A stretch of DNA of 64,000 nucleotides. Source: JAUCQB01 sp964586235. GTDB lineage: Bacteria > Planctomycetota > Phycisphaerae > UBA1845 > PWPN01. This document shows positions 32,906-42,093 of the stretch, in pieces (the stretch's first letter is position 1; every line of letters begins with the position of its first letter). The notes beneath the pieces were generated by a model. It searched no databases. It saw only the letters and a list, made by a program, of their open reading frames with translations, and was not told the origin of the DNA. The stretch spans positions 14,303 through 78,302 of the forward strand of contig CAZPIO010000020.1 in assembly GCA_964586235.1 (NCBI GenBank), read 5' to 3'. The translations under genes were made by a program, and so were the position numbers.

Positions 32906-33684
32906 GCTGGGTATCAGTTGAGGTTCGTGGGGCGGAGGTGCCTGGTGCGGTCTCCGAAAGCACGGTCGATTGCGGGGTGCCACGGGCAGCTTGTCTGCCC
33001 GTGCACTGGCGGACAAGCCGCCAGTGGCATTCGGTGAAGCCTGCTTTAGCAGTGAACCTGGGCCAGACGCAGGTGCTCGGCGGCGTGGTGCTGCCGAGCG
33101 CCTGGTCCTGGGAGCGATTCGCCTGGATCGCACTGGCCGTGATTGCTCTCCTCGTGCAACTGTCGCCGACGGCTCAGGCCGTGTTGCAGTTTGACCGCGA
33201 CCAAATCGCCGCAGGGGAGATCTGGCGGCTGCTGACCGGCAACTTCGTGCACTACAGTTGGCCTCATCTGGCGGCCAATCTGGCGGCCTTCGCGGCCCTG
33301 TGCTGGATCGCCGAGGGACGATCCCGGGGGGTGCTCGCGGTGGTGACGCTGTCCGCGCTGGCGGTGGGAGCCGGGGTGTTCAGCCTGGCCGGCGGCGTCA
33401 CCACTTATCGAGGTGTTTCCGGTGTCGACTGCGCGTTGGCGGCCTGGATGCTGACGACAATGGCGTTTCAGGACGGTCGGCTCAAGGGCCTGGCGTGGGT
33501 GGGCGTGCTATCGCTCGTGGCGTTCAAGTCGATCTTCGAGGCGGTCACCGGGCAGCTCATGCTGCCGACGTCAGCGCCGGCCGGCGTGGCCGTTGTCGGG
33601 GTGACGCACGTGATCGGGCTGGCCATTGGCATCGCGGCCGCCATGGCAGCTCTCACCAGAACTGCCAGTCGCCGGAGCGGATGA
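32902..33684 (+). CDS. rrtA: Rhombosortase (rhomboid-family GlyGly-CTERM protease)
   Basis: 260 residues starting at ATG 32902, which overlaps the stop of the VWA gene. Polytopic membrane protein with the rhombosortase pattern: GEIWRLLTGNFVHYSWPHLA (residues ~105-124), catalytic Ser in YRGVSG (Ser 173) and catalytic His in VTHVIGLAIG (His 236). Rhombosortases cleave GlyGly-CTERM tails so the protein can be moved to the surface; the adjacent VWA protein is the obvious substrate. Residues ~25-47 are encoded by a REP-like double hairpin and look like an insertion in the N-terminal tail. The last ~30 bp overlap the convergent CAAX protease gene. Confidence 0.83.
   Translation: MSWVSVEVRGAEVPGAVSESTVDCGVPRAACLPVHWRTSRQWHSVKPALAVNLGQTQVLGGVVLPSAWSWERFAWIALAVIALLVQLSPTAQAVLQFDRDQIAAGEIWRLLTGNFVHYSWPHLAANLAAFAALCWIAEGRSRGVLAVVTLSALAVGAGVFSLAGGVTTYRGVSGVDCALAAWMLTTMAFQDGRLKGLAWVGVLSLVAFKSIFEAVTGQLMLPTSAPAGVAVVGVTHVIGLAIGIAAAMAALTRTASRRSG
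32978..33029. repeat. REP-like double hairpin inside the rhombosortase coding region
   Basis: Two perfect 9-bp hairpins side by side, CACGGGCAG-CTTGT-CTGCCCGTG (32981-33003) and CACTGGCGG-ACAAG-CCGCCAGTG (33004-33026), enclosed by TGCCAC and GTGGCA. The second stem is identical to that at 16976-16998. The unit is read through in frame as about 17 codons. Confidence 0.75.
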
Positions 33685-34489
33685 CGTAAATATACAACAC
33701 GAGATTGGTCACCCCGTGAGTGATCATCAGGCACAGCAGGCTCTTCTTCCAGTACATCAGGGCGTTCCAGGCCAGCCAGCAGAGGATGCTGACACCCCAG
33801 TTGTCCGGGTGCTGGAGACAGGAGAGCAGGGCGGTGCCGATGAATGCCCGCCAGGCAAACGCCCCGAGGGGGATCTTCTCGAAACGGTCCCAGTTGATGA
33901 ACGCCCGGAGCAGGAAGCCGCGCCAGAAGATCTCCTCGACGATGGGGACGGTGATCGTGGCCACGGTGATTCTGAGAACGGCCTGCGACCACCAAGAGAA
34001 GGCCGACAGACCGATCCGCGGGTCTTTGACCTCCGGGCTGCCGGGGAAGATGAAGAACCGGTCGCCAAGACACCACTCGCCCCAATGGACGCGGTTGAGC
34101 AGATGCTGCCCGCCGGCCCAGAGGACCACGGTCAGCAGGCCGACGACGATGGCGGTCGGCCAGTGGGCCTTGCCCAGCGGTGGCAGGTGGCGGCGGACGA
34201 CCCAGAACGCCGCTAGGCCCACAAGGCCGCGTGCGGCGATCGCCCATGGCATGTAGGCCTCCGGCACCCAGTCTTTCACTGGCAGGAGGAGCAGATAGGC
34301 CAGGTAGGGGGCCATGAAGACGAAGTCCGGCCGTCGGTGGGCCAGGTTGGCCAGCCAGACCGGTTCACAGCAGGCCCTGGGTGCCCCATTGCCTGAGGCG
34401 TATTCTGTGTAGGGTGGTCTCCCCATGGGATCACGGGAGGTGTCATTTTTCCCGGTTTGCGGCTCGATCGGCATACGGTCTTGGGTCAT
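33653..34489 (-). CDS. CAAX-protease-related membrane protease of the PEP-CTERM/exosortase type
   Basis: 278 residues from ATG 34489. An N-terminal ~50-residue hydrophilic stretch is followed by about seven membrane helices. CPBP/CAAX glutamic protease motifs: VEEIFWRGFLLRA (EExxxR), LQHPDNWG and ITHGVTNLVLYIYV, ending in SGDWQFW, the ending typical of the CAAX prenyl protease-related family (TIGR03008) found with exosortase systems. It may process membrane-sorted proteins. It overlaps the rhombosortase 3' end by about 30 bp and diverges from the large CotH protein gene. Confidence 0.85.
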   Translation of the reverse strand: MTQDRMPIEPQTGKNDTSRDPMGRPPYTEYASGNGAPRACCEPVWLANLAHRRPDFVFMAPYLAYLLLLPVKDWVPEAYMPWAIAARGLVGLAAFWVVRRHLPPLGKAHWPTAIVVGLLTVVLWAGGQHLLNRVHWGEWCLGDRFFIFPGSPEVKDPRIGLSAFSWWSQAVLRITVATITVPIVEEIFWRGFLLRAFINWDRFEKIPLGAFAWRAFIGTALLSCLQHPDNWGVSILCWLAWNALMYWKKSLLCLMITHGVTNLVLYIYVIRSGDWQFW

Positions 34490-34653
34490 CCTGGCTCCGG
34501 CCTCCCGTGTCCTGCCCTGCCCCCCCGCGGCTGATAGACGCGGTAGTATACGGCCGGAGTCACTTTTTTGTGAAACTGTCGGGCCGATATGTTATACTGC
34601 CCGTACGCGGAGCCCTCTGGCGAGAGAGTTGGACCAACCTTGGAGACTGGTGT

Positions 34654-37600
34654 ATGGCTCGTACCTCGGCGTCAATGTCCCTGTTCCGATCTGTTGCGAT
34701 GGTGGGCATGCTCCACCTGGGCTTTATGAACGGCCTTGAGGCCTGGGGAGCCGAACCCTACCTGGACGTGGTGATCAGTGAGCTGATGTACAACCCTCCG
34801 GGTACCGTGACCGTTGGCGGCGAGGACGTCGAAAACGAGTACATCGAGATCACCAACCGCGGCTCGCAGACGGTCGATCTGCTCGGCTGGCACATTGGCG
34901 ACGGCATCCGATACGCCTTTCCGGCAGGCGCGATACTGGCCCCGGGCGGCCGGCTGGTCATCGCAAAGGACCCCGCCTCGGCGCAGACGCAATACGGGAT
35001 ATCCGGGGTTCTCGGACCTTACGACGGGCAGCTCGACAACGACGGCGAGCGGATCGAGATTCGGGACGCCGCCGACGGCCTGGTCTGCGAGGTCGAATAC
35101 GACGATGACGCCCCTTGGCCGATCGGTGGAGACGACGACGGCCGATCCATTGAGCTCACGGATTTGAGCAAGAACGGCAACGTGGGACGGTTCTGGATGC
35201 CGTCTTCGCGCATCCAAGGCTCGCCCGGGATGGCCAATTCCCCAGGCAACCCGCCCATGACCGTGGTGATCAACGAGTTCATGTCGAACTCCGGCGTCCT
35301 CGCAGATTTCGTTGAGTTGTACAACTACGGCAACGATCCGATCGATCTGAACAACTGTTACCTGACCGACAATCCTAAGCTGCCGACCAAGGCTCGTATC
35401 TCCGCCTCGTGGTCGGCTGGAACGACCATTATCCAACCCAAGGGATACTGGGTTTCGACGGAGACGGATTGGGACACCTTCGGCCTCAAGAGCGACGGAG
35501 AGCAAATCTACCTGGTCGCCGCCGACGGCATTACCTGGATCGACGGCTACAACTTCGGAAACCAGCCGATCGAGGGTGCGTCCGAGGGCCGCTATCCGGA
35601 TGGGGATGACAGTTGGGACAAGATGATCGCGCCCTCGCCCGGCTATGCCAACCAACCGCCTTTTCCGTCGCCGGTGGTCATCAACGAGATCATGTATCAC
35701 CCGCCGGGCGACAGCCTGTCTGATCCCGGCACCGAGTACGTCGAGTTGTTTAACACGTCGGGCGGGGCCGTGGACATCAGCGGCTGGCGGCTGAACCGGG
35801 CGATTGAGTACACCTTCGCCCCCGGCACCTACATACCCGCGAACGGCTACGTGGTCGTTGCCCACAATCCGGCCCAGGTCCAGAGCACGTACGGCATCAG
35901 CGGCGTTTTCGGACCTTACGAGAAGAAGCTGTCCAATTTCTCGGATGAGGTTGAACTGGAGGATGCCCTCCGCAACCGGGCCGACTTCGTCGAGTATCGC
36001 CAGGAAGGCTTGTGGCCGACGACGGGCGACGGATGCTCGTCGACCGGTCCGGATGGATGCGGACCTTCGCTGGAACTGACCAACTATGCCATGGACAACC
36101 GCCTGCCCGGGGCGTGGCAGACCAGCACAGGCAACGGCACACCGGGTCGGGTCAACAGCAAATACGTGGCCGATCCGGCGGCATCGATCGACGATGTCAA
36201 ACATACGCCGCTGGTCCCCACTTCGAGCCAGTCGGTGACCGTCACCGCCCGAATCGGTGCGGGTAATCTCACCTCGGTCACGCTGTACCATAAGCGAGAT
36301 GCGGACGGCTCCTTTACGTCCGTAACCATGGTTGACGACGGTCTGCACGGTGATCGCCTGGCCGGCGACGGCGTTTACGGCGGCACTATTCCGGCCCGGA
36401 CCGACGGCACGATCGTGGAGTTCTACATCCAGGCCAACGCCACCGGCGGCAACTGCAAGTTTCCCCCTGACGGCGATGCCGATTACTTCATCCCGGCGCG
36501 GACGTGTTTGTATGTCGTGGACGATACAGTCATTACCTCGAACCTGACCATCTTCCGGATCGTCATCAACGACGAGAATCACGCCTACGTGGTCAACAAT
36601 CCGTACCACACGGGGACCTACGACAACCGCAAGAGGAACTGCACCCTCATCATCGGCGACAAGGCTTATCACACGAGCCGGATCAGGCTTCGCAGCGGAG
36701 ACCGCGGCGGCCCGAAGTACTCTTACAAGGTTTACCTGCCCGACGGGTATCGCTTCCGCGGGGCCGACCGCTTCGACCTGAACCACGAGAAGGGCGACGA
36801 AACCTTTCTGAGAAACAAGATCGTCAACCATCTGGTCGAGTGCATGGGCCTGCCGTATGCGCGGTGCGAGTACATCCACACGCGGTACCGCAACAGCAAC
36901 GTTGGCGTACACCTGTACAGTGAAGCCCGTGGTGGTGACGACTTCCTCGAACGTAATTACCCCGAGGACTATGACGGAAACCTGTACAAGGCAATCTCAC
37001 CGTGGACAACGCCGACGGCATGGAACGAGCCGGATGGCCGCTATGAGAAGGAGACCAATGAGTGGTTGAATGATTGGACCGACCTTCACGAACTGGGCGA
37101 CATCACCTCCTATGAACCCAGCGCCACATACGAAGCGGAGATGCGCCGGGTGACGGACATCGTGAACTGGGGACGGAGCTTCGCCGTCTGGGGAGTGACG
37201 TGCCTGATCGACTCGCCCTGGCACATCAACAATCAGAATTACCGACTCTATCGGCGGTTTTCGGACAACCGGTTCATCCACATCCTGTACGATTTCGACG
37301 ACACCTATTGGGACACGATGTGGAACAACGCCGTGTTCTTCCATTCGGCGTATCCCGACGTAAACAAATACTACGACTGCGAGCCGCTCGTGCGCGAGTA
37401 CCTCCATGGGGTCTGGCGGGCGGTCAACAGCACGGACGGAGTCTATCGCGAAAACCGGATCATGCCGGAGGTCTACTACTACCACCGGCTGATCTACAAC
37501 GACGTCGATGTCGACCCGTATCTGGGCTCGGGCACGCCCTGGAGCGAGTTCACGGCGGGCATCAACCAGTGGAATCAGCGTCTGGCGGGCCGCAATAGCC

Positions 37601-39480
37601 TGCTGCGCAGCAACCTGCCCGTCGCCTCGCTGGCCATCACCACCAACAACGGCCAGCCGATCACCACCAGCAGCCCGAACCTGACGCTGGCCGGAACGGC
37701 CCCGATCAGTGCCCCTCGCGTGGAGATCGCCGGCTCGGAGACCGGTTACCGCTGGGTCGACGGCTCGGTGACCCAGTGGCAGAAGGACCTGTCTCTGGTC
37801 TACATGTACAACACCATCCTGGTCCGTACGCTGAACGATGATGGCAGTGAGATCGAGCGCCGAAGCATCGACATCACCTACACCAACGGGGTGGACAATG
37901 ACGTCTATTTCAGCGCGGACGTTACCACCGGCATGCCACCGCTGACCGTCCATTTCACCGATGAATCGAGGGCCACGGGCGTCACCGCCTGGTACTGGGA
38001 ATTCGGCGACGGCCAGACCAGCACGGAGCAGCACCCGACGCACGTCTATACGGAGGACGGAACCTACACCGTGCGGCTGACGATCACCACGCCCGGCGGG
38101 CCGTTGAGCCTCGAGCAACTGAGCTACATCTCGGTTCAGACACCTCCCGACACGGCGGAGTTCGTGGCTGATGTGACCCGAGGCGCATCGCCGCTGGTCG
38201 TGACCTTCACCGATCGCTCGACGGTCGTGGGTGCCACCGCCTGGCTGTGGGACTTCGGCGACGGGCAGACAAGCACCGAACAGAACCCGAGCCACACGTA
38301 TGACATCGAGGGTGGTTTCACGGTCAGCCTGACGGTCACGGGTACCTATGGTCCGAAGACGGTCACCAAGACGGCCTACATCAGGGCGTTCCAGTCGCCG
38401 AAGATCGCGTTCCTGGTCGGTCAGGTCCCGCCGACGTCGACCGACGGGGCGATCAAGCAGCACCTGGAAGCGCTCGATGTGAGCATTGACCCGTACGATG
38501 ACGAACCGGCCAATCGGCCGACGGCCGCTGAGATCGCTGCAAACCATGACGTGGTCCTGGCGTCGTCGACGGTCCTTTCGGACAACGTGGCTGGCGAGTT
38601 CCGCGATCAAAGCGTGCCGTTCGTCTATTGGGAAGGTTCCTTGAGCATTACGAGCCGGGAGGCGATCGCTGACGGTCCCGGGACCACCGCCGGCTCCACG
38701 CAGATTCGTGTCCTCAACAACACGCACCCGGTGATGGCCGGCTTGTCCACGGGTGTGATTACCGTCACCAGTTCCGGGGCTGACTTCAGCCGCAGCACCG
38801 GACCACTGGCCGGCGGCGCGGTGGTGCTGGCCAGACATACCAGCGATGCGAGCCAGAGCATGGTCATTGTCGCTGAGCCCGGAGCCCAGCTCCTGGACGG
38901 AGGTGTGGCGGCGGGCAAGCGTGCGTCCCTGTTCCTCTACGACACCACGTGGGACCAGACCAACGCTAACGGCAAGAAGATCCTCGAGAACGCGGTGGCC
39001 TGGGGGCTCGGCTCGCGAACGGCCGATTTCACCGCGTCTGTCACCAGCGGCCCGGCCCCGTTGACTGTGGCGTTCACCGACGCTTCGACCGGCCCGGTCA
39101 CCTCATGGACCTGGGATTTCGGTGACGGCGCGGTCAGTCAGTTGCGTCATCCGACGCACGTTTACACCGCCGCGGGGACGTATTCCGTTACCCTGACCGC
39201 AGGTGGCGGGCTGGGAAATCCGGCGACGCTGCCCAGAACGGCATACATTCAGGTCAGCCCGCCCGCCGGGCCGGATCTGGATCTGGACACCGACGTTGAC
39301 GCAACCGACTTCGGACTTTTCCAGGCGTGCCTCACCGGCCCGGGCATTGCGCAGAACGATCCCGATTGCCAGCGGGCAGACTTCGATCGCGACAGCGATG
39401 TGGACCAGTCTGATTTCGGCATCCTGCAGGGGTGTCTGAGCGGAGCGGGGTACCCGTTCAATACCGACTGCCTGGAGTGA
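34654..39480 (+). CDS. Giant secreted protein: lamin-tail domains, CotH kinase-like, PKD domains, acidic EF-hand-like tail
   Basis: 1608 residues from ATG 34654 (GGAG upstream); the frame is open further upstream without support. Signal peptide ends near GLEAWGAEP. Three lamin-tail domains start at VVISELMYNPPG, VVINEFMSNSG and VVINEIMYHPPG (residues ~25-480). A CotH-like kinase domain occupies roughly 625-960 (FRGADRFDLNHEKGDETFLR; metal-binding DFDDTYWD at ~880). Three PKD domains follow (~1086, ~1167, ~1457; WYWEFGDGQTS type), with a class-I-amidotransferase-like segment between the second and third. The tail has two acidic motifs ending DVDQSDFGILQGCLSG. Probably a surface protein that can phosphorylate protein substrates. 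Confidence 0.85.
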   Translation: MARTSASMSLFRSVAMVGMLHLGFMNGLEAWGAEPYLDVVISELMYNPPGTVTVGGEDVENEYIEITNRGSQTVDLLGWHIGDGIRYAFPAGAILAPGGRLVIAKDPASAQTQYGISGVLGPYDGQLDNDGERIEIRDAADGLVCEVEYDDDAPWPIGGDDDGRSIELTDLSKNGNVGRFWMPSSRIQGSPGMANSPGNPPMTVVINEFMSNSGVLADFVELYNYGNDPIDLNNCYLTDNPKLPTKARISASWSAGTTIIQPKGYWVSTETDWDTFGLKSDGEQIYLVAADGITWIDGYNFGNQPIEGASEGRYPDGDDSWDKMIAPSPGYANQPPFPSPVVINEIMYHPPGDSLSDPGTEYVELFNTSGGAVDISGWRLNRAIEYTFAPGTYIPANGYVVVAHNPAQVQSTYGISGVFGPYEKKLSNFSDEVELEDALRNRADFVEYRQEGLWPTTGDGCSSTGPDGCGPSLELTNYAMDNRLPGAWQTSTGNGTPGRVNSKYVADPAASIDDVKHTPLVPTSSQSVTVTARIGAGNLTSVTLYHKRDADGSFTSVTMVDDGLHGDRLAGDGVYGGTIPARTDGTIVEFYIQANATGGNCKFPPDGDADYFIPARTCLYVVDDTVITSNLTIFRIVINDENHAYVVNNPYHTGTYDNRKRNCTLIIGDKAYHTSRIRLRSGDRGGPKYSYKVYLPDGYRFRGADRFDLNHEKGDETFLRNKIVNHLVECMGLPYARCEYIHTRYRNSNVGVHLYSEARGGDDFLERNYPEDYDGNLYKAISPWTTPTAWNEPDGRYEKETNEWLNDWTDLHELGDITSYEPSATYEAEMRRVTDIVNWGRSFAVWGVTCLIDSPWHINNQNYRLYRRFSDNRFIHILYDFDDTYWDTMWNNAVFFHSAYPDVNKYYDCEPLVREYLHGVWRAVNSTDGVYRENRIMPEVYYYHRLIYNDVDVDPYLGSGTPWSEFTAGINQWNQRLAGRNSLLRSNLPVASLAITTNNGQPITTSSPNLTLAGTAPISAPRVEIAGSETGYRWVDGSVTQWQKDLSLVYMYNTILVRTLNDDGSEIERRSIDITYTNGVDNDVYFSADVTTGMPPLTVHFTDESRATGVTAWYWEFGDGQTSTEQHPTHVYTEDGTYTVRLTITTPGGPLSLEQLSYISVQTPPDTAEFVADVTRGASPLVVTFTDRSTVVGATAWLWDFGDGQTSTEQNPSHTYDIEGGFTVSLTVTGTYGPKTVTKTAYIRAFQSPKIAFLVGQVPPTSTDGAIKQHLEALDVSIDPYDDEPANRPTAAEIAANHDVVLASSTVLSDNVAGEFRDQSVPFVYWEGSLSITSREAIADGPGTTAGSTQIRVLNNTHPVMAGLSTGVITVTSSGADFSRSTGPLAGGAVVLARHTSDASQSMVIVAEPGAQLLDGGVAAGKRASLFLYDTTWDQTNANGKKILENAVAWGLGSRTADFTASVTSGPAPLTVAFTDASTGPVTSWTWDFGDGAVSQLRHPTHVYTAAGTYSVTLTAGGGLGNPATLPRTAYIQVSPPAGPDLDLDTDVDATDFGLFQACLTGPGIAQNDPDCQRADFDRDSDVDQSDFGILQGCLSGAGYPFNTDCLE

Positions 39481-39656
39481 CGGACACGGCGGGGCGCGCT
39501 GCAATCTCGGCCTGAGGTTGAATCCGTGCCCCGAGCACTTTAGGATGGCTCGCAGACCGCGGAGCGCCGGCGACAGGCCGCGTTTTTGCCATCGGCGAGG
39601 CAGCGGCCCCGCGCTCGCGAGCAAGCTTCTCCCAGGGTCCCGTAGGCTGCCAACTC

Positions 39657-40778
39657 ATGAACGAGACATCCCGCCAAGTCCTGCTGGACCTCCTGGCTCT
39701 GCCTACCTCGCCGTTTCATGAGCATGCAGTGATCGATTACGTGCGTCGGTGGGCCGCGGAGCGTTCACTGATCCGGCTTCGCCGCGATCCGTTCGGCAAC
39801 CTGAGACTGGATCTGCACATCGGACGTGCCAGGTCCGCCCGGCCGTTGTTCTTCTCGGCCCACATGGATCATCCGGGCTTTGTGGCCGTGGAGATGCACG
39901 GCGACCGTGAATTGGAGGCGAAGTGGTATGGCGGGGTGCAGCCCGAGTTCTTTGCGAAAGCCGCGGTGCGGTTCCACGATGGCAGGCGATGGGTGCGCGG
40001 GCAGGTCCGGTCCTGCGAGATGGCCGACGTCATGGGACGACAGCGGGTCTCGAAAGCGGTCATCGAAGTCCGGCATCCGGTGCCGGTCGGGGCCGTCGGC
40101 ATGTGGGACCTGCCCGACCCGGTGGTACGCGGATCGCGCGTCTACGCCCGCGGCTGTGACGACGTGGCCGGCGTGGCCGCGGTTCTGGCGGCGTTTGATG
40201 AGTTGATCAGAGCGGGCACGCCGGTCCACACCGGAGCGCTGCTGACGCGAGCGGAAGAGGTGGGCTTCGCCGGGGCGATTGCCGCCTGCGAAAGCGCGTC
40301 TATTCCCCGGAAGGTCCGAGTGCTGTCGGTGGAGTGTAGTCCCGTTCAGCCGGGCGTGTTGATGGGGGCCGGGCCGGTCGTTCGTGTCGGCGATCGCATG
40401 TCTGTATTCACGCCGGGCATGGTCGCATGGTGCCGGAAGGTTGGCGAAGCCCTTGCCCGGCAGAACAAGAGCTTTGCGTTTCAGCGAAAGCTGCTTGACG
40501 GCGGGGCGTGCGAGTCGACCGCTTACATGGAATACGGATATGAGACCACGGGTCTGAGCCTGCCGCTGGGCAACTATCACAACATGAACCATCGCGCCGG
40601 CCGTCTTGCGGCGGAATACGTCGATTTGAACGACTTCGAGCGGCTGGTGTGCTGGTTCGCGGCCCTGGCGACGGCCAAGGTTTCGAAGAAGACCGGCCGC
40701 TCCGCGCTGCGGCAGACCTTCAGCCGGGAGCACCGCACATGGGGGCCGATGCTGAAGGACACCCTGGAGAAGGCGTGA
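39657..40778 (+). CDS. M42-family aminopeptidase/glutamyl peptidase
   Basis: 373 residues from ATG 39657, weak ribosome-binding site. Two-metal peptidase of clan MH, family M42 (also called cellulase M): metal ligands in SAHMDHPG, RGCDDVAG, catalytic Glu in TRAEEVGFAGA, SVECS and NYHNMNH, with GGACES also conserved. The DLPDPVVRGSRVYARGCDD turn is typical. Cytoplasmic, no signal peptide. It would cleave N-terminal residues from short peptides. Convergent with the deacetylase gene. Confidence 0.87.
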   Translation: MNETSRQVLLDLLALPTSPFHEHAVIDYVRRWAAERSLIRLRRDPFGNLRLDLHIGRARSARPLFFSAHMDHPGFVAVEMHGDRELEAKWYGGVQPEFFAKAAVRFHDGRRWVRGQVRSCEMADVMGRQRVSKAVIEVRHPVPVGAVGMWDLPDPVVRGSRVYARGCDDVAGVAAVLAAFDELIRAGTPVHTGALLTRAEEVGFAGAIAACESASIPRKVRVLSVECSPVQPGVLMGAGPVVRVGDRMSVFTPGMVAWCRKVGEALARQNKSFAFQRKLLDGGACESTAYMEYGYETTGLSLPLGNYHNMNHRAGRLAAEYVDLNDFERLVCWFAALATAKVSKKTGRSALRQTFSREHRTWGPMLKDTLEKA

Positions 40779-40900
40779 TCGGCAGCCTCCGCGGGAGGCG
40801 TCTCCAACCCGATATCCTCTCACAACCGGACAAGTCGCGGTCTGAGCGTGTATGAGAACCGCAACTGGTCTCCGCAGGGTGGCATGCACCCCACCGCTTC

Positions 40901-41986
40901 CTATAGAAACCTCTGCCACAGGGCGAACAGCACCCGGCCGACCTGGGCGGAGACGATCATGCGGGGCAGGGCCATGAGATTGCAGGTTTCACAGCGGACG
41001 ATCTCCTGCTCGAGGGTCAGGGCGCAGCGGTAGCCCATCTCGCGGATGACGGCCTCGGTCTCGGGCGACATTGCCGCCGGGCGGCCGTAGGGGTAGGAGA
41101 AGTGAGGGCTGTGATCGCCGATTCGCTTTTGCAGCAGATCGCGGGCGGCTGAAAGCTCGCGCCGGATGCAGTCGGGCGTCTGCGGCGAGAGGGCGATGTG
41201 CGACAGCCCGTGGCTGCCGACGTCGACGCCCGCGGCCTTCAATTCGCGGGCCTGCTGCCAGGTCATCGGGGAAAACGACGGATACTGTTCGCGCAGAAAC
41301 GCGACTTCATCCTCGGAGAACAGGGAGAGCAGCTCCTCAAAACGCGGCCGGCGCTGCGACTCGGGCAGGTAGCGGCAGGTTTCGATGATTGTTGTGACCG
41401 CCTCACTGCGGCGCTGGGGAGTGCTGAGATCGAACTCAACCGGGCGGCCCTCCCAGTGCAGCACGATCCGCTCGCGCTCGCCGCGATGAATCAGCACCCG
41501 CACGTCGTCCAGCCACTGCCGCCCGCCGCTCTCAACCAGGCTGGCCGGAAGGAAAACCGACCACGGCATGCGGCGCAGGGCCAGCTCGCCCGCGGCGGTC
41601 TCGTGGCAGCAGGCGTAACCGTCATCAAAGGTGATGACGATGCTCTTGGGGGGCGGGGAGCGATGCTCGTTGATGCAGGCCACCAGTTCGGCCAGGCTGA
41701 TCACGCGGAACGAGCGCTTAATCACCTCCAGGAGGCGGCGGAAGTTGCGCAGGCTGAGGACGTTGCCCTCGACCTCGGGGTCCGGCCATTCGGTGATTCC
41801 GTGAAAGCAGAGGATCGCCGCCTGCTGCTCGATCTCGGGCAGGCAGTCGTGGGCCCGGGTCAACTCGATCATCCGGCCGGCGCAGCTTCGGATGCGGTCG
41901 CCTGTTTGCGGGGGCGAGACGGCAGCCCTCGCCTCCAGACGCCACGACAGTCCCTCGAACAGCTTCCGCCGGATCGGCATACTCAT
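40901..41986 (-). CDS. Polysaccharide deacetylase of the exopolysaccharide locus
   Basis: 361 residues from ATG 41986. NodB-type deacetylase motifs are in place: ILCFHGI early, TFDDGY (the DD pair, first metal ligand), SHGLSHIAL (HxxxH metal ligands) and FSYPYGRP. Such enzymes remove N-acetyl groups from amino sugars of exported polysaccharide, and XrtA-type loci carry a member. No obvious signal peptide. Last gene of the minus-strand operon; the gap of about 110 bp upstream contains a REP-like hairpin. Confidence 0.88.
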   Translation of the reverse strand: MSMPIRRKLFEGLSWRLEARAAVSPPQTGDRIRSCAGRMIELTRAHDCLPEIEQQAAILCFHGITEWPDPEVEGNVLSLRNFRRLLEVIKRSFRVISLAELVACINEHRSPPPKSIVITFDDGYACCHETAAGELALRRMPWSVFLPASLVESGGRQWLDDVRVLIHRGERERIVLHWEGRPVEFDLSTPQRRSEAVTTIIETCRYLPESQRRPRFEELLSLFSEDEVAFLREQYPSFSPMTWQQARELKAAGVDVGSHGLSHIALSPQTPDCIRRELSAARDLLQKRIGDHSPHFSYPYGRPAAMSPETEAVIREMGYRCALTLEQEIVRCETCNLMALPRMIVSAQVGRVLFALWQRFL

Positions 41987-42016
41987 TTCTGCTCACACAT
42001 TCCGTGCATCTGGTTG

Positions 42017-42038
42017 CCCCATGGCTTCAGCCGTGGGG
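42017..42038. repeat. REP-like hairpin between operon genes
   Basis: CCCCATGGC-TTCA-GCCGTGGGG, a 9-bp stem with one G-T pair. It lies between the ABC permease and the deacetylase on the minus strand. Confidence 0.6.
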
Positions 42039-42093
42039 TCGTCAACTCTTTCCCGAATTCGCTCCCCCACTGCTAAAGCGATGGGCCACCCGG

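Noticed and set aside
34672..36912. 746-codon minus-strand frame opposite the CotH protein, and a similar 613-codon one at 36997-38838
   Set aside because: Same reason: the plus frame carries lamin-tail, CotH and PKD domains; the antisense sequences are Arg/Val/His-rich without domain pattern.
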